The notes under the pieces: generated by a model
What the model was told of the DNA's origin: nothing
The model's input: the letters and a program-made list of their open reading frames with translations, nothing else
The model's database searches: none
Made by a program: the position numbers and the translations under genes
Part shown: positions 28,624-35,958 of the stretch, in pieces
Layout: every line of letters starts with the position of its first letter
How positions within the stretch are numbered: the stretch's first letter is position 1
Origin: Anaeromassilibacillus sp001305115
GTDB taxonomy: Bacteria; Bacillota; Clostridia; Oscillospirales; Acutalibacteraceae
Reading direction: 5' to 3'
DNA length: 64,000 bases
Assembly (NCBI GenBank): GCA_042854365.1
Contig: AP031437.1
Coordinates: 496,001 to 560,000 of the forward strand

Positions 28624-29358
28624 ATGACGGAAACTTCGCTTTTGCAGGCGATTGAAACGATGATCGATCGAAAATTGGAGCCCATTCGGGAGGACATGGC
28701 CCGGATGAAACAGGATTTATCCGGGATTCGGCAGGAGCAGGCAACCATGCGGCGCGACATTACTGCGGACAGTCAGGCGCTTGTGGGGACGAAGCAAAAC
28801 CTTGCGGAACTGAAACAGGGAATTGCCACATTGAAGCAGGAAATCAACACTGTAAAGCAGGAGACTATGGACGCCAAACAGAAATTGGTCGGCGTCATAC
28901 AGGATCTTTCTGCTGTGAAGCAGGGACTTACTGCCATTAAGCAGGCTGAAACAGAGTTAAAGCAGCTAGTTTCCGGTGTGGGACAGGACACTTCGGGCTT
29001 AAAACAGGCAGTTGCAGCGGAAAGGCAGGAGTTGGCTGGATTTAAGCAGGAGTTCTTGGCAGTCAAACAGGTGTTGTCCAATTTGGAAACGGTTGTATCC
29101 GGCATCGAGCAGGATGTCTCCACAGCGCGTCAGGACATCTCAAAAGAGCGAAAAGCGATGGAGCTGTTGGCGCAAAAGACCGTGCAGGTGGAAGCAACCT
29201 TGGAGAATACGACGAATCCACGTTTGCAGGCGGTACAGGAAAGTCAAAAAGCCATGCAGGCCCGTTTGGATGCATTCGACCGTCTGGACGAAAAGTTGGA
29301 GAAAATACATAGCATCGTGGATGTCCTCCGGGCAATCCGGATCAATCCCCAATATTAA
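28624..29358 (+). CDS. Heptad-repeat coiled-coil protein of unknown function
   Basis: 244 residues, good start with GAGAGAGGGAG upstream. Residues ~55-180 are an unusually regular series of about 17 seven-residue units of the form xxxxKQx (for example LAELKQG, IATLKQE, LSAVKQG), predicting a long parallel coiled coil with few charged interruptions. No signal peptide or membrane segment, so probably cytoplasmic. The C-terminal ~60 residues are also helical. It follows the YbaK gene by 42 bases and may be in its transcript. No homologous family recognised; low-complexity expansion of one heptad is likely. Confidence 0.75.
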   Translation: MTETSLLQAIETMIDRKLEPIREDMARMKQDLSGIRQEQATMRRDITADSQALVGTKQNLAELKQGIATLKQEINTVKQETMDAKQKLVGVIQDLSAVKQGLTAIKQAETELKQLVSGVGQDTSGLKQAVAAERQELAGFKQEFLAVKQVLSNLETVVSGIEQDVSTARQDISKERKAMELLAQKTVQVEATLENTTNPRLQAVQESQKAMQARLDAFDRLDEKLEKIHSIVDVLRAIRINPQY

Positions 29359-29363
29359 AAAAG

Positions 29364-29418
29364 AAACCGGCAAACACCGTTTGTCAGCCTCGGCTGTCAA
29401 AGTGTTTGCCGGTTTGTT
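29364..29418 (+). terminator. Terminator after the coiled-coil gene
   Basis: AAACCGGCAAACAC pairs with GTGTTTGCCGGTTT; a 24-base loop separates the arms. Confidence 0.75.
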
Positions 29419-29470
29419 CTACTATGAAGGCTTTAAAGATGCAGATCGACCGATTATCCAATACGGAAAA

Positions 29471-30910
29471 GCCAATGAAATCCAATCGTGGCCACGGCGG
29501 GAAACGTTTGACCACTTTTATAAGCAGATACCCAATGGGATTACCATTACCGCAGATGTGGATGTCGCCTCGATGCAGGATGCTGCTAGGGGAGGAGCAG
29601 TACTTTTCTCCTCCGTTTTACATTTTCTCTGCTGGGTGTCCAACCAGCATGCCAGTTCGCTGCATTTGCCTGTGCCGAATACGGACAATCAAAGTAAATA
29701 ATCAAGATGGCGTGCCGGGTTTACCTATACCGCATAGGGGCGAGTAAAGCAGATAATCAGGATGGTTTGCCGCATTTGCCTGTGCTGAATACGGACAAGC
29801 AAAGGAAATAATCAAGATGGCGTGCCAGGTTTACCTATACCGCATAGGGGCAAGTAAAGCAGATAATCAGGATGGTTTGCCGCATTTGCCTGTGCTGAAT
29901 ACGGACAATCAAAGTAAATAATCAAGATGGCGTGCCAGGTTTACCTATACCGCATAGGGGCAAGTAAAGCAGATAATCAGGATGGTTTGCCGCATTTGCC
30001 TGTGCTGAATACGGACAAGCAAAAGAAATAATCAAGATGGCGTGCCGGGTTTACCTATACCGCATAGGGGCGAGTAAAGCAGATTATCAAGATAATGATT
30101 AGCCGCATTTGCCTATATCTGATAGGCAAATGCGGCTAATCGATAGGATGAATTTCAAATGATCCATAGCGCCGAAGGAGAAGCGGTTATCTGGCAGCAG
30201 GTTCTTCTCAACGATACGGTATTTTAAGAGGAAGATGCCTCATTTTACAGCTTAAATATCGCTTATCACCCGGCTTTATCGATTTTTTACGAAAGAGCCG
30301 TGGACAATCTCGAAGAGAGCAAGCTTCTACGCAACCCCATTGGCGTGAAACCGTCCAAAGCACATTCTATGTTTCATGTACGCCATGATTCCGTTATTTA
30401 GGATTTAACCTTCGGATGCATGATGATGGAAGACTTCTATTCCCGATTATGATTATTGAAAGGTATTAATATTGATTTTTTCTTGTAAATCAAGGATTTA
30501 TAAAACATCCAAATCATGAAATATACAAATTTATACGAATATTTGGCACAAAATGGCCAGCCATGTTATTGACTGTCTCAAGTCTGTTCCCTGACCTCGC
30601 TGTCAATAATAACACCATTCTTGCTTTATATCATGCGCGCAAGGGCCGCTAATAAATTTCTACCTCTCCTTTATAGAGTGGTCAAACAGGCGAGTGGTAT
30701 TTTCACCAGGAAGAACGCCTGCTCTTACGTGGAAGGTTTGAATTTTCCACAAAACGAACGATACTTCCCTTCACGGTACAAATCCATCATACCTGTGCGA
30801 ATGATTTTCATATGGTGGCCTTCTATCACGAACTTCAAAAGGAGTTGGACGGTTTCTCTTTGGAAACCGCCGGGAGAACAGCAGAGACATTTGATATCCG
30901 ATCCTCCTAG
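29471..30910 (+). pseudogene. Decayed chloramphenicol acetyltransferase-like gene
   Basis: Pieces of a CatA-like protein lie in order. N-terminal SWPRRETFDHFYKQIPNG (29486 on) continues through WVSNQH at 29650. After a repeat insertion, DEFQMIHSAEGEAVIWQQV resumes at 30147 and runs through a TAA stop, EEDASFYSLNIAYHPALSIF, a TAG and a TGA at 30450. The C-terminal catalytic region LPFTVQIHHTCANDFHMVAF follows at 30695-30910, where the canonical HHxxxDG has become HHTCAND. Internal stops, a ~240-base disrupted stretch and the insertion make it non-functional. The family call rests on recognised motifs; no start codon is preserved. Confidence 0.65.
29651..30146. repeat. Tandem ~110-bp palindromic array inserted in the CAT-like gene
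   Basis: The anchor ATCAAGATGGCGTGCC recurs at 29701, 29811, 29921 and 30031 (period exactly 110). Each unit is two related ~55-bp halves, one holding TTTACCTAT...GTAAA, the other TTTGCC...GCAAA. The array ends in a perfect hairpin with 20-bp arms and 5-base loop (30097-30116 with 30122-30141). The left edge GTTCGCTGCATTTGCCTGT resembles the reverse complement of the right edge (GATTAGCCGCATTTGCCTAT), like terminal inverted repeats. Removing 29651-30146 joins the reading frame NQH to DEFQ. Confidence 0.85.
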
Positions 30911-31003
30911 AAAAAAGGATTATTTTCAATTTTTCTTCGACAGGCTTCCGTGCCTTTCTCCTTCCCTCCGTGTTACAATGTCGATGAAAGGGGAGGAGCG
31001 AAC

Positions 31004-31210
31004 ATGCGGATTACCATCTGCTGTTCTGTACAGGAGGATGTGGATAATGGACCATACCGGACCTATGGCCTGCAAATGGGGGCGGTGCGTATAGACGATA
31101 TTTCGACGCACAAATGTACAGTGATGCGTTTACAGCAGAGGCTTGAGAGAAATCACATATCCCCGCTGCATCTGGTGGATGCAGTGGAGGACTTTTTAGC
31201 AGCGGATTGA
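31004..31210 (+). CDS. Small conserved protein, DUF6514-like
   Basis: 68 residues from ATG 31004, with GGGGAGG 7 bases upstream. It contains YRTYGLQMGA, VRIDDISTHK and ends HLVDAVEDFL. The same pattern occurs in the 67-residue protein at 35256-35459 (RRTYGIIAEA, VSDISDKRDV, HFKDVIEDFL), so the two are paralogs. I associate the pattern with DUF6514 of Clostridia, function unknown. Single-gene unit with its own terminator. Confidence 0.75.
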   Translation: MRITICCSVQEDVDNGPYRTYGLQMGAVRIDDISTHKCTVMRLQQRLERNHISPLHLVDAVEDFLAAD

Positions 31211-31239
31211 TACATTTAAACAGCAATATAAATAAAAAC

Positions 31240-31280
31240 GTCTCCTGCCAGGGAAAAACTCCTTGACAGGAGACATTTTT
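31240..31280 (+). terminator. Terminator after the DUF6514-like gene
   Basis: GTCTCCTG(C)CAGG pairs with CCTTG(A)CAGGAGAC, followed by ATTTTTA. Confidence 0.8.
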
Positions 31281-31407
31281 ATACGCAATAAGAAATGGAC
31301 TCCCAAAAGCTCATTCTATTTGTCTTACACCGAGAAGGAAGTACCAGAAACAAACGGATTTAAAGACTGACAAACAGAGAACGAAAAGTGAAAGCTCACG
31401 TTCTTTA

Positions 31408-32712
31408 TCATTTGGAGGAGCTTTTCTGTTCGAGGAGCCAGATGTGTTTATCTCTTCGGAATACAAGGCATGTACCGATCCCACAGATAGCCAATATACT
31501 GTAAAGAAGGGCAGCACCGGTTCCCTTTCCTTGGCCAAAGAGCTGGACAAGCAAACTCCCTTTACTTTGAACCTGCATCAATGGCTCAAATATCCAGTCG
31601 ACAGCCATACCTCCCATCAGGTATCCCAGAGGGATGGTGAAAAACTGTAGGGCGTTTCGTATCGAATACACACGTCCCTGCATAGCAACGGGGATATGTG
31701 TCCGAAGCAAAGCGTCCAAATTGGTGTTCATAAAAGGAACCGTTAACCAGCCGAGAACAGCGCCAAGGCACCAAATGGGAACGCTTTTTCCAAATGCAAG
31801 GAAAAAGTTCTCTGTGCACATGGAAAAAAGCAGAGTATTGCAAATCACACGGGTGCGGCTCTTTGGGGCAGGCAAGAGAGAAGCCGCGATACTTCCCACA
31901 AAAGTGGCGATACCGGTAAAGGTACTCACCATTCCAAGCGCCGTGGAGCTTCCACCTGTTCGGGAAAGCAACATCGCGGGCAGTGCCGCTTCATAGACAG
32001 AGGCGATGAGATTGATTCCTGCGAGAAAAAGAATCAAATCGAGAATTCCACGATTCTCTTGTAAGAAGTGGAAGCCCTTTTTAGCTGCTTGCCAAAATGG
32101 TTCCGGTGTGGTTTTCTCTCCCTGTGAAGTGTGAGGGATTGAGATACAGACAGCCAGTGTCAGAAAGGCGATGGCAAAGCTCATCAGGTCAAACAGCAGA
32201 ATGGCGTTCATTCCAGCCAATGTCAGTACAGCCGTTGCAAGCACGGGTGTTAAGATGGTCACCAGTGAGCGCGAAAAGGCTTGCAAACCACCGATCCGTT
32301 GATACTGTTCTTTGGGGGCTAAGAGACTGACCGCGACCTCCGATGCAGGCTGTTGAACAGAATTCATCATACCGTTGACTGCATTTAACAGGTACAGATG
32401 CCATATTTTGAGATTGCCCGTCGCCAGCAAGATCCATACGGTACAGGTGGTCACAGCGGCCAGTGTGTCACAAGCGAGCATCGTATATTTTTTATTCCAG
32501 CGGTCACTCACAACCCCCGCAAAGATACTCAAAACGACGTAGGGGGCATAGGAACAGACCGAAAGCAATGCTGTGGTGAGTGCAGAACCCTGCTGTTGGT
32601 ACGTCCAGATCACCAATGCAAAGCTGGTCATGGAACTGCCCAATGTGGATAGCGCCTGTGTACTCCAAAGGGTTATAAAGGGCCCAAGGCCCCAAAGGAA
32701 TGTTTTTTTCAT
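31408..32712 (-). CDS. MFS efflux transporter (MefA/EntS-like)
   Basis: 434 residues with about 12 membrane segments. The N-terminus (LWSTQALSTLGSSMTSFALVIW) and loop GVVSDRWNKKYTML (MFS motif A variant) match the Mef/EntS branch of major facilitator exporters, which includes macrolide efflux proteins and siderophore exporters. A cytoplasmic loop (~196-215) separates the two halves; the second half has MQGRVYSIRNALQFF, another Mef-type motif. Substrate cannot be told from sequence. No ATP-binding Msr/Mel partner or erm-type leader peptide is seen nearby. Isolated on the minus strand between plus-strand genes. Confidence 0.85.
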   Translation of the reverse strand: MKKTFLWGLGPFITLWSTQALSTLGSSMTSFALVIWTYQQQGSALTTALLSVCSYAPYVVLSIFAGVVSDRWNKKYTMLACDTLAAVTTCTVWILLATGNLKIWHLYLLNAVNGMMNSVQQPASEVAVSLLAPKEQYQRIGGLQAFSRSLVTILTPVLATAVLTLAGMNAILLFDLMSFAIAFLTLAVCISIPHTSQGEKTTPEPFWQAAKKGFHFLQENRGILDLILFLAGINLIASVYEAALPAMLLSRTGGSSTALGMVSTFTGIATFVGSIAASLLPAPKSRTRVICNTLLFSMCTENFFLAFGKSVPIWCLGAVLGWLTVPFMNTNLDALLRTHIPVAMQGRVYSIRNALQFFTIPLGYLMGGMAVDWIFEPLMQVQSKGSLLVQLFGQGKGTGAALLYSILAICGIGTCLVFRRDKHIWLLEQKSSSK

Positions 32713-33235
32713 GTTGACTTTGCTCCTTTTTATCGTTGTTTTCCTGATAAAAATGCAAAGCCCAATTGGACGAATTGTCCTCCATGCAGGTTCGTCCCAA
32801 TATCAGACCTTGCATGGAGCGAAAGCAATACAGATTTTCACCGTTTTCCCTCCCTTCTATTGAGATAAAACCAGTTTAAACCGAAGTCCGCGATCTGTCA
32901 AATGTGTTGCCATTATGATGTATGCTTTATAACCTGTTTGATAAACATTGCGTATGAGTGACGGAAGGACGCCCTTTATTGACTTCCCCTGTCGGTTCCG
33001 TTACGTATACCGTTTGCCTAAAACGATATTTTCTTGTGGCGAAGGTCTGCTAAGCGCTTGGAAATATCCCCAGAAGGAATACCCCAACCAATATGTGATT
33101 GTGTTTTGGATTGGATACGGTACAGGATTGAAAATAGGGTACTTTTTCTGTATAATAGAAATGATTTTCGTCTATTTTTTACGAATTGATAGACGGATGG
33201 GAAGGTTAAAAATGGGAAACTGAAGGAGGCGCGCA
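32713..33235 (+). promoter_or_regulatory. Intergenic region with promoter of the thioredoxin/CcdA fusion
   Basis: TTGAAA (33128-33133), 17-bp spacer, TATAAT (33151-33156), about 80 bp before the ATG at 33236. The remaining sequence must hold the divergent MFS promoter; nothing else is recognised. Confidence 0.65.
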
Positions 33236-34771
33236 ATGAAAGTTCACCGGAGTACAAAACCCCTTGTGATGTTGCTGGTTCTACTGTTGTTTGCTGTAGG
33301 AATTGCCACGCCGTATGTATATGCGGCGGAAGAGCAGGAGAGCACGGACAAAATTCAGATTACTTACTACTATTTCTCATCTTGTGAGAGCTGCGAGGAT
33401 GGACAAAATTTCCTCAATTCTTTGCAGGGGCAGATTGAGGACGCCATTTCGCCGGATGAGTATGAATTCCATTTGAAGAATGTGTTTGAAGAAGACATCT
33501 ATAATGAATTCATGGAGCGCACCAAGGACATGGCGACGGACGAGTTTGCTCCATCTCCCCCCATGCTGGAAGTGAATGGAACCTGTCTGTTTGGAGTGGA
33601 TGATATTACCAATAAGGCGCGCAGCGTAATCTTAGAAGAAAAGGAAAACCTGCGTACGGAGGAAGAACGTCTGGCGAGCTTCCGTGATATTCCGGCGGAA
33701 AACTCCTATTTTGTGTATTTCTATATGCCTGCCTGTGATGACTGTGAGAAGGTGCAGACCTACCTGGCCAATATGGATAAAGAATTTGCACTGGAACAGA
33801 ACCGTCTTTCCAAGTTGCAGGTGAACTATGTCAATATGGGAGACCTGGACAATGTTCCATTGGCGCATTGGTTTTTTGATCAGTACGGTGTTCCAGAGGA
33901 GCGCCAGAAGGCGCCGGTTATGTTCTATCAAAACGGATATTTACAGGGCTATGAGGAGATTGTCGCCAATATGCCAAACCTCATTATGAATGGAAAGGCG
34001 TTGAATTGGCAGGACATTGACTATGTTCCCAAAGATCAAGACATGAGCTTTGGTTGGAAAGACTGGATATTTCTTGTGTTTACAGGGGTTGTCAATGGGT
34101 TGAGTCCGTGTGGGATTTCGTTGCTGTTGCTTTTGTTCTCCCTGCTGCTGTCGAAACATGCAAATGTTTTAAAGCTGGGGCTCACCTTCATTGTGGCGCG
34201 TTTCCTGACCTTTTTATTGTTGGGAACCGTGCTGTACTCTGCATTTGAACAGATCAGTGCAGTTCTTGAACCAGTGGGAAGGATTTTGCAGATTCTGATT
34301 ATCCTTTTGTCCATTGTCTTTGCTGTATTGAATTTTATCGATTTCTTTATGGCCAGAAAAAATGAATATGGGAAAATCCGCTTTCAATTGCCGCCAAAAC
34401 TCCGAGCCTTCCAGCGCAATTATCTGGAGAACACCCTGAACTGTGGTGGCAAATATTTGACAGGAACCGTATTTATTGCAGGGATTGTGTTGTCTGTGGG
34501 GGAATTTCTCTGTACGGGGCAGCTCTATTTGGCGTCCATCCTATACATGATGCAACGGCAAACCGCGTGGGATTTCATCGTGGTTTTGGAGTTTGTGGTT
34601 TATTTGTTGGCCATGTCCTTGCCGCTTTTATTGCTGACTGTGTTAGCAAAGCGCGGATCACAGGTACTACAGCTTTCAGAGATGACGCGCGGGAAATTGC
34701 CTTGGATCAAACTGCTCTATGGTGTGTTGTTTCTACTGTTTGCTGTTTTGTTGTTCCTGTTCATGAGGTGA
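33236..34771 (+). CDS. Exported thioredoxin-like/CcdA-like (DsbD-type) fusion protein
   Basis: 511 residues. Signal peptide (~1-31, cleavage near VYA-AEE), then two thioredoxin-like folds: the first with Cys50-Glu-Ser-Cys53, the second with Cys167-Asp-Asp-Cys170. From ~270 on, a membrane domain of about six segments has CcdA/DsbD hallmarks: NGLSPCGISLLLLLF (Cys292) and SVGEFLCTGQLYL (Cys426). Such proteins pass electrons from cytoplasmic thioredoxin to exported thiol proteins. Fusion of two outward-facing CxxC domains with a CcdA channel in one chain suggests a self-contained reductant relay. Followed by a small gene after 3 bases. Confidence 0.85.
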   Translation: MKVHRSTKPLVMLLVLLLFAVGIATPYVYAAEEQESTDKIQITYYYFSSCESCEDGQNFLNSLQGQIEDAISPDEYEFHLKNVFEEDIYNEFMERTKDMATDEFAPSPPMLEVNGTCLFGVDDITNKARSVILEEKENLRTEEERLASFRDIPAENSYFVYFYMPACDDCEKVQTYLANMDKEFALEQNRLSKLQVNYVNMGDLDNVPLAHWFFDQYGVPEERQKAPVMFYQNGYLQGYEEIVANMPNLIMNGKALNWQDIDYVPKDQDMSFGWKDWIFLVFTGVVNGLSPCGISLLLLLFSLLLSKHANVLKLGLTFIVARFLTFLLLGTVLYSAFEQISAVLEPVGRILQILIILLSIVFAVLNFIDFFMARKNEYGKIRFQLPPKLRAFQRNYLENTLNCGGKYLTGTVFIAGIVLSVGEFLCTGQLYLASILYMMQRQTAWDFIVVLEFVVYLLAMSLPLLLLTVLAKRGSQVLQLSEMTRGKLPWIKLLYGVLFLLFAVLLFLFMR

Positions 34772-34774
34772 TCG

Positions 34775-35116
34775 ATGGTGTTTGGGAAAAAGAAGAAGCA
34801 GACCCCTGCTGCACCCGTTTTTTTGATATTGGACTCATCGCATGCGCCGCTGAAGCGCTTCGATGCAGTGGCATTGCCGTTGCATCGAAATGTTGTTTTG
34901 GAAAAGAGCGTTGAGTTTTTTCAGGACCCCAATCCCTGCGCCATTCATGAAGGCGCTGTGCGGATGCGGATGCTGGGAGAGCTGGAGGCGTATTTAAAGG
35001 GAAAAGGGACCGTGCCGCTTTCTGCGATGCCGGACTCCTTGCGCCGGTATCTGGAATTAGGGGAGGATGCTGTTTTTATAGCGCTTTTGGAAGATGGGAT
35101 GACAAATCCTGTCTAA
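34775..35116 (+). CDS. Small cytoplasmic protein of unknown function
   Basis: 113 residues, starting 4 bases after the stop of the CcdA fusion, so very likely cotranslated. Lys-rich start (MVFGKKKKQ), then APVFLILDSSHAPLKRFD, a Cys at ~55 (DPNPCAIHEGAVRMRML) and a helical C-terminus. No family recognised. Lack of signal and tight coupling suggest an accessory role for its membrane partner. Confidence 0.65.
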   Translation: MVFGKKKKQTPAAPVFLILDSSHAPLKRFDAVALPLHRNVVLEKSVEFFQDPNPCAIHEGAVRMRMLGELEAYLKGKGTVPLSAMPDSLRRYLELGEDAVFIALLEDGMTNPV

Positions 35117-35255
35117 AAGAGAGGTTTATTTTGCTATATAGGAAGGCTTCTACCCAAATCAATCCAGCAACGATTGGTAATTTTTCACAATTCGCATAAT
35201 AGCCTTTTCATTTCTCCTTGACTGCTCTATAATGGGTACAAGGGGGGATAAAGAA

Positions 35256-35459
35256 ATGGTCTATAAAGTGCTGGAAGAGACGGTCGCCGACGAAGAACTC
35301 GGACAACGCCGTACATATGGGATTATCGCAGAGGCTGCCGAAGTCAGCGATATTTCGGACAAGCGCGATGTTGTAGAGCTGTTAGTCGAGTTGCTGAATA
35401 CACGGCAGGTGCCCCTGATGCACTTCAAAGATGTGATCGAGGACTTCCTGACACGATAA
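35256..35459 (+). CDS. Small conserved protein, DUF6514-like (second paralog)
   Basis: 67 residues from ATG 35256 with GGGGGG 7 bases upstream. Paralog of the protein at 31004-31210: shared RRTYGI, ISDKRDV and HFKDVIEDFL patterns. A TATAAT at 35229-35234 with weak -35 TTTTCA 17 bp upstream may be its promoter. Followed at once by two strong terminators. Function unknown. Confidence 0.75.
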   Translation: MVYKVLEETVADEELGQRRTYGIIAEAAEVSDISDKRDVVELLVELLNTRQVPLMHFKDVIEDFLTR

Positions 35460-35503
35460 AAGAACTCTCTTCTCAATTTTTTTGAGAAGAGAGTTCTTTT
35501 TTT
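35459..35503 (+). terminator. Strong terminator
   Basis: AAGAACTCTCTTCTCAA and TTGAGAAGAGAGTTCTT form a 17-bp perfect stem with T-run. Confidence 0.9.
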
Positions 35504-35521
35504 ACAGGGATCCTTTTATAG

Positions 35522-35547
35522 AAAAACCGCCCAATTGGGCGGTTTTT
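35522..35547 (+). terminator. Second terminator
   Basis: AAAAACCGCCCAATTGGGCGGTTTTT palindrome (26 bp), ending in T-run. Confidence 0.85.
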
Positions 35548-35853
35548 CTAAATAAAGAGAAGAAAAGGAAAATTTATGAAAAAGAGAAGATCTTGTAATC
35601 AATGAATTGGTTTCCGTTTGGAATGGTTCTTAGTATAAAAGGTAAATGTGAACATTGGATGAAAGAAAATTGACATTTTTTCAAAAATACCGTGGAAATC
35701 TTGTTCATAAAAATAGACGGCCTAGTATTTGTTTAAAAAATATAAAAAAGAAAAATATTGACTAAATCTTGCAAATATAGATTAGATATTTTACCTATAA
35801 CTAGTAGGATTTATGGATAATTTTAAAGTTATTTAGAATGTTTGTGGAAAATT
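35548..35853. other. AT-rich upstream region of the GH2 gene
   Basis: No gene. A TTGACT...TAGATA pair near 35758 has a 19-bp spacer and is a poor promoter; the better one lies at 35882. Confidence 0.5.
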
Positions 35854-35887
35854 TGGAACACTTATGGAACACTTTCTGCACTATAAT
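35854..35887 (+). promoter_or_regulatory. GH2 promoter with direct-repeat activator site
   Basis: TGGAACACT at 35854-35862 and again at 35865-35873 (11-bp period), 8 bases, then TATAAT at 35882-35887. The repeats replace a -35 element. Identical geometry occurs before the GH97 gene. Confidence 0.75.
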
Positions 35888-35958
35888 TATTTTTGCACAA
35901 TTGAGGGTTGTGCGGGGAAATTGGGTTTGGCTGGAATGAAAAGGAGGTAAGAAAGAAA

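Noticed and set aside
30621..31094. 157-codon open frame as a gene
   Set aside because: Another frame over the same DNA carries the CAT-like catalytic region; the long frame crosses into a real small gene and has no start signal.
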